A stretch of 64,000 nt of DNA from Malachius bipustulatus (taxonomy: Eukaryota; Arthropoda; Insecta; Coleoptera; Melyridae), in assembly GCA_910589415.1 (NCBI GenBank), contig OU342630.1, positions 26,693,867 through 26,757,866 on the forward strand, read 5' to 3'. Below the pieces are notes generated by a model. It worked only from the letters and a program-made list of their open reading frames with translations, ran no database searches and was not told the origin of the DNA. Both the position numbers and the translations under genes were made by a program. This document shows, one piece after another, positions 24,179 through 35,010 of the stretch (position 1 is its first letter; each line of letters opens with the position of its first letter).

Positions 24179-25268
24179 GACTCTGAAAACTGGACAAAGT
24201 GGAAGCAAAAATTTGAAATTTTTATTAAAGCGTCCGGAAAAGACAAGGAGAATGATGATGTCAAGATTGCTATTCTCTTAAACTGCATGGGGGATCAAGG
24301 ATTAGATATTTACAACACCTTCGAAGATGATGCTAAAGACACATTGGCGAAAACTTTGAAAGCATTCGATGCTCATTTTATCCCGAAGTGCAATTACACA
24401 ATCGAAACATTCAAATTCAATAACTTGATGCAAGGTGATGATGAAAGCATCGAACAATTTTTAACAATAGTTAAAAAGCAAGCGCAATTGTGTAATTTTG
24501 TATGTGCCTCTGACAGTTGTAAGAAGTCTTACGAAGAAAGAATGATAAAAGATAGACTGATATTAGGTCTAAATGATAAGCAAATGCAACAAAGGCTGAT
24601 GCGAGATAATGATTTGACTACACAAAAAATTGTAGAATATTGTCGGAGTATTGAATTGTCGAAGAAACATGTGAAAATTTTGAATCCATCAGAAGAAGAA
24701 GAAAATGTGAATGTGATTAAGAGATTTGAGAAGAAAATCAAATGTGATAAGTGTGGATATGAGCACTATCGTAATCGTTGCCCAGCATTCAGAAGATCGT
24801 GTGCCATATGCCAAGAAGAAGGTCATTTTGCGAAAGTCTGCCCAAAAAGAGGTAGTCAAGAAAAATCTAGAGAGGTTAGAGCAGCAGTAAATAGTAAGGA
24901 TGAATTTGGCAATACAGCAAGAATCCAAAATGTGAAATTAGAAGATGCAGAAGAAAACCTGTGTATAGGTGAAGCTGTGGAAAACTTTGAAATTTATATT
25001 GGAGAATGTAAAACTTCTGGAAAGTGTTGGTATGAATCAATAAAAGTGGAGAATGTTGATCTAAAATTCAAGTTGGACACGGGAGCAGAAACTAGTGTTC
25101 TACCAAAGAAGATTTTCCAAAGTCTCGGTGTGGTGAATAGAAATAGAAATCTGTTAGCAAGTAGAATAACACTTGTAACTTATGGCAATTTTAAGCTGAA
25201 ACCTGAAGGTGAGATTACTCTAAATTGTGGTTTTAAGGGCATCAAGAAAGAAATTAAATTTATAATTA
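24179..25268 (+). pseudogene. Ty3/gypsy-type gag-protease fragment
   Basis: Open frame from 24179, just after a TAA; an in-frame ATG is at 24287, but coding similarity begins upstream (DSENWTKWKQKFEIFIKASG), so the true start is lost. From the ATG the protein shows a capsid-like helical region (residues 1-130), then two CCHC zinc knuckles: C153/C156/H160/C165 and C172/C175/H180/C185. Next comes an aspartic protease start, LDTGAETSVLP, with the catalytic Asp at 264. In life these would package RNA and process the polyprotein. The frame is clean over 360 codons, but it ends artificially at 25288 because a foldback inserted at 25269; the last six codons come from that element. No reverse transcriptase, integrase or LTR is visible. 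The two-knuckle gag and protease arrangement fits insect gypsy-like elements. Confidence 0.88.
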
Positions 25269-26138
25269 TACAGGGTGGTCCAACTTAAAACGTCAGGACT
25301 TTACCAAACGATAGATAACGTTAAAATAATGCCAGTTTCTCTAATACACTTATAGCCGGGAAAGCTTTCTTTTCAAGATACGTTGAAGTTTTGGGAAAAA
25401 AATAATGTTTTGCGAATATTGTCAAAACGGCTGCTTTAAAAAAATTGAAATTTGGCACGCAGCATGAGCTAAGTATCTTTCATGATTTACGGCTTATGGT
25501 GATAAATTGCGAAAACCAGCGGCGGAGATATGGGTGTGCCATCGCCCCTTTTCAAAAAAAAATTGACGCCATTGACTTTATGGCAAATTTAATAATACTA
25601 TTCAATGCCCCATGCTTTTTAGAACAAAAAAGTACTCTCTAATTTTTTTCACAAGGCGCACCGTTTTCGAGATAATTCAGATTTTCTTAGGTAATATCCG
25701 TAGCTATTTTAAGAATAACAGACAAATTCTGATCAAATAACTTTTACTTAAATAATTAAATAACAGAAATAAACAGCACCTAACTAATGTAACAATTGTC
25801 AGTAACCATAGAGTCAGTGGCGTCAATTTTTTTTTTTTTTTTTTTTTTAAGGGGCGATGACACACCCATATCTCCGCCGCTGGTTTTTGCAATTTATCAC
25901 CATAAGCCGTAAATCATGAAAGATACTTACAGCTCATGCTGCGTGCCAAATTTCAATTTTTTAAAGCAGCCGTTTTGACAATATTCACAAAACAATATTT
26001 TTTTTCCCCAAAACTTCAACACCCTGTATCTTGAAAAGGAAGCTTTCCCGGCTATAAGTGTATTAGAGAAACTGGCATTATTTTAACGATATCTATCGTT
26101 TGGTGAAGTCCTGATGTTTTAAGTTGGACCACCCTGTA
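25269..26138. repeat. Two-layer foldback inserted in the gag-protease fragment
   Basis: Ends TACAGGGTGGTCCAACTTAA and its complement, flanked by TA on both sides. The outer layer is 110 bp on the left (25269-25378) and 110 bp on the right (26029-26138). Inside lies a second boundary: the right copy reads CAACACCCTGTA, while the left has lost a few bases there. The inner arms include 'aaattgccgcaaaaccagcggcg'-type blocks in inverted order, with a poly-T loop near 25830. Noncoding. Confidence 0.88.
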
Positions 26139-26190
26139 TATTATATAATATATAATATATAATATATAATAATATATAATTCTAAATAAC
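26139..26190. repeat. AT-rich simple repeat, partner of 24127-24178
   Basis: TATAATATATAAT-type units follow the foldback end directly. Together with the similar tract at 24127 it brackets the gag fragment. Confidence 0.8.
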
Positions 26191-26203
26191 AAACACGTAT
26201 ACA

Positions 26204-27090
26204 TACAGGGTTATTCACGGTATACGCCACGGAAGTTTATGGCCGTGTCTCTGAATTTTTGGATCTTTTTATTTTTGGAGTGGATAGAGACCCCGGCAGA
26301 GGTACGTTTTAAAATTATTATCATAATGTACAGAGTGTCCCAAAAGCATGAAACATATCAAAGTTATGTTTTTTCAAATGGAATGCTCCTATGTTATTGC
26401 ATTATTTTTAGATTGCCTGGGAAGAAAAAAGAAGATTGGCTTTTACAGTTGGTGTTTAAATTCAGAGGTTTGTGAGTTATAAACAAGTGAAAATCGTCAT
26501 TTTTCAAGTTCAAGGCCCTGTACAAGGAAAACGGCTTAAGATTGAGAAAAACGGCTTACATGTCCCTATTTTAACTTTTCATGTACTATCCAATGATGGA
26601 GATGAAATATTTATACAGGGTAATAAAAAATTTGAAAAATTCTGAGATTTCTCCACGCGTCGACAAATAAAAAAATCAAAGAAAGTACAAATGTTTCTAT
26701 ACCATAGGATAGTACATGAAAAGTTAAAATAGGGACATGTAAGCCGTTTTTCTCTATCTTGAACCGTTTTCGTTGTACAGGGTCTTGAACTTGAAAAATT
26801 ACGATTTTCACTTGCTTATAACTCAAAAACTTTTGAATTTAAACACCAACTGTAAAAACCAATCTTATTTTTTCTTCTCAGACAATCTAAAAATGCAATA
26901 ACATAGGAGCATTCCATTTAAAAAAACATAACTTTGATATGTTTCATGCTTTTGGGACACCCTGTACATTATGAGTATAATTTTAAAACGTACCTCTGCC
27001 GGGTCTCTATCCACTCCAAAAATAAAAAGATCCTAAAATTCAGAGACACGGCCATAATCTTCCGTGGCGTATACCGTGAATAACCCTGTA
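26204..27090. repeat. Nested two-layer foldback (outer 26204-27090, inner 26329-26966)
   Basis: The outer ends TACAGGGTTATTCACGGTAT and complement are followed by 125-bp (left) and 124-bp (right) complementary arms with 'cggcagaggtacgttttaaaat'-type sequence. Exactly between them sits an inner palindrome starting TACAGAGTGTCCCAAAAGC and ending with its complement at 26966. The inner core (TGGAATGCTCCTATGTTATT, GTTATAAACAAGTGAAAATC, AAAACGGCTTACATGTCCC) is shared with the element at 48593-49227. The loop, about 26590-26700, carries a further TACAGGGTAATAAAAAATTT. Noncoding. Confidence 0.9.
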
Positions 27091-27199
27091 TATATGTACA
27101 TTATAACTCAAAAAACTAAGGATGCAAAATTACATTTTATATGTAGATAACTCATCGTTCAATAAGTCTCGGGATTTACTATGAAAACAACATTTTACC

Positions 27200-28241
27200 G
27201 GCAAAATTCTGTATTATTCATCAAAATAATCTCCTTCAAGTGTAATACAAGTCATTCAAGTGTAGAACGATTTGTCTTTTGACTCAAAATGAGCCTCAGT
27301 AGCAGCGATCACCTCCTCATTCGAGCCAAATCTTTTTCCCTGGAGCATCTTTTTGAGATCCGCGAAGAGCCAGTAGTCGCTGGGGGCCAGATCCGGCGAG
27401 TACGGAGGATGGGCGGGAAGCAGTTGGAAGCCCAATTCATTGAATTTGGTCATCGTTTTGATTGACTTGTGGCACGGTGCGTTGTCTTGATGAAAGATGA
27501 CTTTCTTCTTCTTCATGTGTGGGCGTTTTTTTGCTATTTCGGCCTTCAAACGATCCAATAACACCGCGTGTAGTAGTCGCTATTGATGGTTTTTCCTTTT
27601 TCGAGGTAGTCAATGAAAATTATACCATTCGCATCCCAGAATACGGACGCCATCACTTTGCCGGCCGACTGTTGTGTTTTTGGACGCTTCGGGCGGCTTT
27701 CACCGGTCGTACGCCATTCAGCTGACTGCCGACGTGACTCCGGAGTGAAATAGTGAATCCATGTTTCGTCCACTGTCACATATCGACGCAAAAAATCCTG
27801 TTTATTGCGAGTAAACAGTGCCAAACAGCTCTCCGAATCATTGATACGTTGTTGCTTTTGTTCCATTGTGAGCAAACGCGGCACCCATTTGGAAAAAACC
27901 TTTTTCATAGCCAATTTTTGGTGCAAAATAGTAAATGCACTACCAGTTGATATATTCACCATCTTAGCTATCTCGCGCACTTTCATTTTGCGGTCACCCA
28001 ACACGATTTTCAATACTTGCTTGGTGTTTTCGGGAGTTACTGCCTCATTTGGCCGATCCGAACGTTCCGCATCATTTGTATCAGCACGACCGCGTTTGAA
28101 GTCAGTATACCACCGACAAATGGTTGTTTTCGACGGAGTAGAGTCCGGATAACGTTTTTCAAGCCATTGCTGAGCTTGAACAGTATTTTTTCCCATCAGA
28201 AAACAATGTTTTATCAACACACGAAACTCGTTTTGGTCCAT
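27200..28241 (-). pseudogene. mariner transposase, frameshifted
   Basis: Start ATG at 28241 (MDQNEFRVLIKHCFLMGK). The N-terminal part holds the helix-turn-helix DNA-binding domain (about residues 1-110), the linker WVPRLLT (119-125) and the first catalytic Asp in VTVDETWIHYF (D158). Near 27555 a frameshift after the codons for SDYYTR moves the rest into another frame. That frame contains HQDNAPCH (second Asp) and SPDLAPSDYWLF (third Asp), so all three acidic residues remain. The spacing between the last two is 35 residues rather than the canonical 34, because of one extra Ala codon in LLPAHPPYSP. After KDKSFY about 40 bp are deleted between two ACACTTGAA repeats, and the C-terminal CITLEGDYFDE follows in another frame (about 27236-27201). 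The element cannot make an intact protein. Confidence 0.93.
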
Positions 28242-28346
28242 TTTTTCACGATTTCTCTATAGCTTTCTTAGTTATGCTTCGAATTACATAAAATTTTGAC
28301 ACATCTCATCTAAAGGTTGGTACTTCTGAACCTTGGTATATACATG

Positions 28347-29010
28347 TAGGGAACCTGTATTACCGCTTTACTAGGGTAGCGCATTCACTCGTTGACGTTT
28401 ACTAAACACGGTTATGTTTGAACAGCTGGATGTCATATTTTTGGCACATTTGGTCACAGGCGTTGGTATCAAGTGGAAAAAAGCGAAGTTTGAAAAATGA
28501 AACAAAATAATAACACGAATAGAAATCGATAATCTTCTTTCAGTGGGTATTAAAAACAAAATTACGGGTTTATAGGATCTACGAAGCGGTAGCGCATTCA
28601 CTCGTTGACGTTTACTAAACACGGTTATGTTTGAACAGCTGGATGTCATATTTTTGGCACATTTGGTCACAGGCGTTGGTATCAAGTGGAAAAAAGCGAA
28701 GTTTGAAAAATGAAACAAAATAATAACACGAATAGAAATCGATAATCTTCTTTCAGTGGGTATTAAAAACAAAATTACGGGTTTATAGGATCTACGAAGC
28801 TGTAGACTTTAGTATCTAACACGTAGTTACTGAGAAAAATACGTTTTAATACGCGGACTTAATAACAAATTATGTGAATTTTTAGACAGTTGTACGTCCA
28901 TGGAAAATCTGACGTTTATGAAGTCAAATTTGACATTCCCAACTTTTTTCCCAACTTTTTGTGAGAATGAGAATGCGCTACCCTAGTAAAGCGGTAATAC
29001 AGGTTCCCTA
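28347..29010. mobile_element. hAT-like MITE with 40-bp terminal repeats
   Basis: Ends TAGGGAACCTGTATTACCGC, complementary over 40 bp, with a perfect 8-bp target duplication TATACATG at 28339-28346 and 29011-29018. An 8-bp duplication suggests hAT (P-like elements also make 8 bp). It has no transposase. Its inside contains a 213-bp unit in two tandem copies. Inserted into the mariner at 27150-29070, so younger than it. Confidence 0.92.
28377..28802. repeat. Two tandem copies of a 213-bp unit
   Basis: Copy 1 is 28377-28589 and copy 2 is 28590-28802, both beginning TAGCGCATTCACTCG and ending near TCTACGAAGC. They look essentially identical. An open frame on the minus strand across them (133 codons) exists only because 213 is a multiple of 3; it is not evidence of a gene. 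The start of the unit overlaps the inner edge of the terminal repeat. Confidence 0.93.
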
Positions 29011-29074
29011 TATACATGGCATTATTAGCGCCATCTCTACGCTAGTCCCGGGACTTATTGAACGATGAGTTATT

Positions 29075-30641
29075 ACACAATCATCACTAATCTAAATGAA
29101 AATATTTACGAAAAGTTAGGACTATGATTTATGAATGCTGGTTGTAAGAAATAAATTTGAAAATTTAAATAAATAAATTTAAATAAATTTGTATTTATTA
29201 ATTTTATTATTATTATCTTCTAAGACTGATTTGTATACTGTGTATATTTTGCAACCTACTAAAGTAGACAGTAAATAAATTCTAATTCTGAAAATTTATG
29301 AGAATAAGTAAGTTAAGACCTTCTTAATTTTGCAGAGCAATTTAAAATTCAAAAATGGCAACTGCCAATGATATGAAATATTTAATAACATATGATAACC
29401 AAGTAAACTTTTCGACGAATAGAAATGTTACACAAGCATCAGAAATGAATAATATTTTTTGTTTTTAACAGCAATGCACTTCTAAAAAACTGTTTATTCA
29501 AAATATAAAGAACTCCTGCACAAAACAAGCACAAACAGAGAGAACACCGAATAGCGTGTCGACCTTTTGTGTCTACATTTTTCCTCTTTACTTATTTTCT
29601 CTGAAATATTTAAAAAAATCATGTTTCAGGATAAAACGTATAGAAACTTCATAATTTAATAAAAATCAGTAATTGAATTTTTTATCTAGAAATACCTAAT
29701 GATATAATACTCGTTGAAAAACGCTTGTTTGAAGGTATTTTTATGTACTTACATGTTTTTTTTTTAATCCTGCTAAAATATAGAGCCTCCACACAGGCTA
29801 TCAAAAAACTTTAGGAATTTAAACAAAAAGTTTCTCGTGTGGCATGTAAAAAAATATTCTGATATGTATTCATAACAGGATTAAAATAAACCAGAAGTAC
29901 TAAAGACGATCCATCGACCTACAAAATGGTTGTAATGATTTTAATCAATTATTAATGTATAACAATAATACTAATAAATGATCACGATCTATCTTGGCAA
30001 GGCTAAATATATTAAATTTTCCATGAAAAGGTGTTTTATCTCCCTTAAATAATGAAAAATTACCCATTGTTATAGCTTTGAATTGGTATTTCGAAGGATG
30101 TTTGAGTTCATGCATAATTTAATTCCTTGACCCTAAATCTGAGTGTTGTAATTATAGGTAGATTAGAAATATGTACCTACCTAGTCGACCGTTAATAATT
30201 ATAAGGTATTCCTGATTAAATTGAATTCCTGATCTACAGTTTCATTGTTTTGGTATTTTTAAACTGTGCAGTTAGTCCAATGTTTAAGAGATAAGCAAAA
30301 TAAAAGCCTTGATTTTGCTAATAGTAGCTTACTTGCGGATAAACATTTTTTATACTAGAATCGTAGTTATGCTATACATATACTACTATACTAGAATAAT
30401 AATAGCAAACAAAACTAGACTTTAATGGAAAGTAAATCATGCATGTTGTTTAAAATTAAGACAATACAGTCGGTAACAAAGGACAGAAAACACGATTTAC
30501 CGCAGTAGGCCACTGTCCGTATGGGGTAGCATAATCAAAGTTCGTCGTAACAATAAAAATTGTGAAAATGGTGGCAGACCTAGCGACGCCAGATTATGAA
30601 TTCATAGTTTAAAACGTCATCAAAAAAAATCACGGTCATTA
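29075..30641. other. Unassigned AT-rich DNA
   Basis: No reading frame, RNA or repeat boundary recognised. Contains short AAATAAATTTAAATAAATTT runs near 29160-29195 and otherwise unremarkable AT-rich sequence. Confidence 0.45.
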
Positions 30642-31198
30642 TATACATCCGCGGCTCCTACAGTTTCACTATGGCACCTATATGGGGGTGGAGAACATAC
30701 CATAGTAACACCCGGAAGGTATTTATTTGCTTTGCAAATGAAAGGGAAAGACACAAAACGGCCCAAAAGAAACGGTTTTGAGAATGCGGAGAGAGCGCGG
30801 TCCTGACAAGAGGCACCGATTAGATGCCGCGATGCCGGATAAAACCACTTCACGATCATTGCCAAGTGCGTCGAAGCTTACAGAGGCGGACTGGGCGATA
30901 TATCCGCTTTCACATATCGTGTCCAGTCCACAGGGATTGATGCAATGATTTTTGGAATATAAATGCAAAATAAATGCAAAATTCAAAATAAAAACTATGC
31001 TACTGTTAATCTCGAAGATTTTCCTTGCCCTGAAAGTGAAGAAAAGAATATAAATTCGACCGTAGTGTCAAAGAGGCCTTAGTTGTAACCTTAATATTAG
31101 TTTGCAATGGCTGTTTTTAGCTTCTTACCCACCCAGCACCCCTATTTCGCTCCTAGGTCCCGAAAAAATTGATGAAACTTAGGAGCCGCGGATGTATA
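30642..31198. mobile_element. Short inverted-repeat element (MITE), TATACATCCGCGG ends
   Basis: TATACATCCGCGGCTCCTA at 30642 is mirrored at 31180-31198 (TAGGAGCCGCGGATGTATA), extended by 'cagtttca/tgaaactt' inward with one mismatch. The interior is GC-richer than the flanks and noncoding. No unambiguous target duplication beyond TA. Superfamily not known. Confidence 0.75.
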
Positions 31199-31489
31199 CA
31201 ATTACCAAAATCACAATTTTCACAGCTTTTTTCCCTTATTTGTTATTATATTTTGTGATTTGTAGTTGTGGTAGTGAGAAAAAGACTAAAAACTATTGTA
31301 TTATTATTATAATGTCAACTGCGTGTTCAGGACCTATGTTAAAACTACTCTCTTTTCTTACAGTACCTAGAAAGCTCACTGGGAAAAATATAAACAGGAC
31401 AAATTTGACACTAAATCTTTGGTCTAAACCTGATGATTATAAAAATTTTATGTTTACAGGAGATTTGTAACGACTAACAGACGCGCTTG

Positions 31490-32470
31490 AAAATTTTGAT
31501 TTTGATTAGAGAAAAACTACTCTGCTCAAAATTGTTTTAAATCTTGGGTATAAATACAAATTTGTAAGCGGATGAAGAATTCTCTGTGAACATATCGTTG
31601 CATCCAAAATTACATTTTTGAGAAAATACTACAATACCAAAATTCTAGTCCTGAAATTACATTCGTATGCCTTGATGAGACCTGGATCTACCAGAATGGA
31701 TCCCAGGTCCGAAGATGAGTGCACGATTCAGATGTGAAAAGTAATCCATCAAAGATTAAAGCAGAAAGCCAGCGTTTTACTTTTTTGCATGCAGCATGCA
31801 TGGTGGTGTTTTGGATTTTTAGCAAGATGTGACTTCTCAGTAGATTCATTAAATGATGACAGATACTATTTATTATAAAATTATGAATGGAAAAATGTTA
31901 CAAAATTGGGTAGTCAATTAATTCCTGCTCTCAATAAAATTCCATGTAAATGTGTGGTCGTGTTGGGTAAGGCGGTGCAGTTATTCGGTTATTCGGTGCA
32001 GTTAGATAAGGTTCCCACACTTTCCAGGAAGAAGGGGCAGATGCAGCATTGGTTGATTAATCGCAGTGTTGGAATTGAGGGCAAACTTTTCAAAAAAATA
32101 TTTATGGGATTTAATTAAACCTTTTAGGTAAGACAATGACAAACTGTATAGGTACGTGACTGACGAAGTTTTACTGGACCATGGTCTTAGGCTGCCCCTA
32201 CACATTGTCAATACAACCATATTGAAATGGCATGGTAGTGTAAAACACAACGAGCACCTAAATTTCCGGCTTCCTTCTAGGGATACGGTAAGAAGTTTAT
32301 TGCTTGAAGCTTTTAAAAAGATACATCTGACATTTGGCAAAATTATTGTGAAAAACTTATTTCGGAAGATTGTTCGAAACACACGCGTAATCTTTCGGTT
32401 GATAATATTCCACCTTTCATTTTATAATTTGAAGAATCTGATCAAATAGAACAATGTAGATGATTCTATT
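31490..32470 (+). pseudogene. Degenerate DDE transposase
   Basis: Reading across frames gives the order expected of a DDE-type transposase from an animal DNA transposon. 'LNLGYKYKF' and 'RILCEHIVASK...FLRKYY' appear about 31540-31640. Next is 'FVCLDETWIYQNGSQVRRW' (about 31660-31720), with the first catalytic Asp. Then come a long 'SKIKAESQRFTFLHAACM' segment, SQLIPALNKIPCKCVVVLGK (second Asp lost: 'VLGK' where 'MDNA' is expected), 'VQLDKVPT...KKGQMQHWL' (31995-32060), and a C-terminal 'LRLPLHI' followed by SRDTVRSLLLEAFKKIHLTF (about 32275-32340). Several stops and frameshifts separate these. It is similar to Tc1/mariner-superfamily-like transposases common in insects, but I do not name a family. 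The terminal repeats were not found; the MITE just upstream may or may not be related. Confidence 0.7.
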
Positions 32471-32689
32471 AGTTCTAAGGGTCCAATGCAGGTGGAATAG
32501 GAGATAATTTGGTGTCAAATTTCACATGTAACTAAGTATTATAATTATTCTTTCTAAAATCCAGATTCCATGGTGTTTTTTCAACACACTGCCAAAGCAA
32601 ATAAGTAGGTACCTCAATAATGAATTTAAATGAAGACATCTAAATAATGATAGACTACTTTAAGGAATCTTGTTTCCATCTGAACAATT

Positions 32690-33590
32690 TTTTGAATCAC
32701 AATTTCAATCCGTTATACCTTGGAGTAACTCTTGATACGTTTGATTAACCTATAAAACGCATATTGAGAACTTGCGCAAGAAACTTAAAACGGGAAACAA
32801 CATTTTACATAAACTGGCGGGTTCAGATTGGGAAACCACAGACACAATAATTAACAATTTTTGCAATTAACAAAAAAAGAGTTGCAAACATTTCGCTTAT
32901 TAGGTGTATTCCACCGCCGAATATTGTTGCCCAATCTGGGTGAATTGAATGGTGCTCATGTCCATAAAATTGATACTGAATTGAACACCACCATGCGGAG
33001 TTATTATTACTAGCTATCAAGAAGTCAACTCCAACACATTGGTTGCCAGGAAATCACAAACATTAATCATGCCGCCAATAATCAGAAGCCAACTAGTGGC
33101 TAAGCGAGAATTCGAGACATACACAGTACACACCCGAATTTCTAATCTAGCAAGATCTTTATATTCCTCCTCCTGCTACAAGGCTGAAATCTCGAAATCC
33201 ATTTTGGCAACAAAATCTTGAGATCTTTTGACCACTGCATTCGTGGGAATCAGAATGGAAACTTTAACAGAATATTTTCAATCATCATCTAGGTAATCCA
33301 AGACCCAACAAAGGCAATCCCTGGATTCGACCTACCAAGAAAGATCTGGTATAAACTAAACCGTTTAAGAACTGGCGATGGACGCTGTAAGTCAATGTTA
33401 TTCAAATAGATGGCAGTTACAAGTCTAATTATCTTATTTATGGTGAAGTTGAGGAAACAATTATTAGTCACATTTTAGATGAGTGTCATACACTGCCTTA
33501 CACTAGATGTAATAGATTGATAACAAAATCTAAAAACAATATTAACAGAATAGTGTGTCTATATATTGTATATGGTTTCGTGCTTCTATA
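32690..33590 (+). pseudogene. LINE C-terminal remnant
   Basis: Frame-shifting translation gives the conserved sequence after the reverse transcriptase core: 'LYLGVTLD', 'KTHIENLRKKLKTGNNILHK', 'LAGSDWE', 'PPPNIVAQSG.. HVHKIDTELNTTM', 'KSTPTHWLP', 'RRQP..LAKREFE', then 'GNPWIRPTKKDLV' and a final 'CHTLPYTRCNRL'. The fragments follow one another in the right order over 900 bp. Many stops are present. No polymerase active site is in the window for this copy. It differs from the Jockey-like copies elsewhere in the window. Confidence 0.7.
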
Positions 33591-33599
33591 GATCCACAA

Positions 33600-34029
33600 C
33601 CTGCATAAAACTTCACCAGTTCTTAATTGCGACCGATTTCGTATGCTTACTATTTTTTGTTATTTGTTAAAAATCGTCCAATTAAATAATATGTTCTAAT
33701 ATATTTAAATATACATATAAGTGAGACTTATTAACCGAAAGCCTTATTATTTAATTTGCTCTATAATAATAATTATAAAAGATTCCAATTTCATTAAAAT
33801 ACAGAACGACCATAAAATAAGGTACCTATAATGAGGCCAAAGAGATGGAAAAAAATGCAATAGCAGGTAGACGATTGACAACTATATCTGGCAATCCAAA
33901 TTTCAAATAAACCTTATTAGTTCATTATGAATAATCTATGCCGCTGATGATTGGCTCATTAATGGTTATTATTGTTTAATGATGATGAAGGCAACATAAA
34001 ATAATTATAACAAGCGACCATGTGATTAA
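33600..34029. other. Unassigned spacer
   Basis: AT-rich sequence without recognised features between a LINE remnant and a region of direct repeats. Confidence 0.4.
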
Positions 34030-35010
34030 GTGATTTATAAGGTCCGTGCGTGCGTTGGATACTCGTATATCCGTATCCGACACTGTCGAATAAAATCGGC
34101 ATCCGTCATCGGTCTGGTAGAATCAGATACAGGTTCTATTTTTCTGCCTGTTTCATTCGTCAGAACGTCTTCGGACACCTGAAATTTTATAGGAGTGTCG
34201 GATATGTGTGGCAATAGTACAGTGACCATTCCACTCATACGTTATTACACCCATTTGATTTCTAAAATATCGCTTTTTGCTATCGGATAATTTGTATCGA
34301 GGAAGAAAGAGACGTACGTTATTACACCCATTTAATTTCTCAAATATCGTTGTTTGCTATCGGATATATTTTTATCGAGCGCTCTGCGCTCTCGTGATTT
34401 TCTCAACAGGTGTCGTTAAATTTCCAATGCAAGTAAGTATTCGAAAACAACTGCATAAAAATATCCGGCTAAATCTAGGCTCTCGTGGTATTTCCCCCGA
34501 CAATTACACTCATACGTTATTACATCCATTTGATTTAATAAACATCGCTGTTTGCTATTAGATATTTTGTATTCAAGAAGAGAGAACGCAAGTGGATAAA
34601 TTTGTCGATAATTCTGCTTGTTCATAATATATTTCTATGACAATGGCTCGATTCCTTAGCACTAATACTCAATGTCTCAAATAATTTTATTATTTGAAAA
34701 TATTTTGGAAGAAAAATAGTTCAATGTTAAATAACGTTTAGTACTTTATTAATCGATGGAATTGTCTCAACAAACACAACTTGACCTTAGATTTAGCGTC
34801 ATATTTTTATATGCAGTTGTTTTCTCATACTTAGGTACTTACTTGCGCGTATGCAATTTAACTCTATCTGCAGAAAAAAATTGAAAGAATTTTTCCAACA
34901 GCTGTCGTTAAATTTCCAATGCAAGTAAGTATTCGAGATCAACTGCATAAAAATATCCGGCTAAATCTAGACTCTCGTCATATTACCCCCGATAATAGCT
35001 AGTGCATGTC
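34030..35010. repeat. Region of diverged direct repeats
   Basis: A motif starting TACGTTATTACACCCATTT and continuing to GCTATCGGATA begins at 34238, 34315 and 34513 (third copy more diverged). A second unit, containing GTCGTTAAATTTCCAATGC and ATAAAAATATCCGGCTAAAT, occurs at 34404-34502 and again at 34896-34994, 492 bp apart. Sequences such as 'tatccgatatccgtctg' recur at the edges. No inverted termini found. It may be an old LTR-like or Helitron-like repeat, or local duplication. No coding evidence. Confidence 0.65.

Larger units (their letters stand above)
27150..29070 (-). mobile_element. mariner transposon carrying a nested MITE
   Basis: The terminal inverted repeat ACTCATCGTTCAATAAGTC at 27150 is mirrored at 29070 (GACTTATTGAACGATGAGT, with minor mismatches further in). 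It is flanked by TA on both sides (27148-27149, 29071-29072), the mariner target duplication. Without the insertion 28347-29010 and one 8-bp target copy it is 1249 bp, the usual mariner length. It encodes a broken transposase on the minus strand. It has been entered by a hAT-like MITE in the region between the transposase start and the right terminal repeat. Confidence 0.95.

Noticed and set aside
28371..28772. 133-codon minus frame with an internally repeated protein
   Set aside because: It follows from a 213-bp (multiple of 3) tandem repeat within a MITE; no domain.
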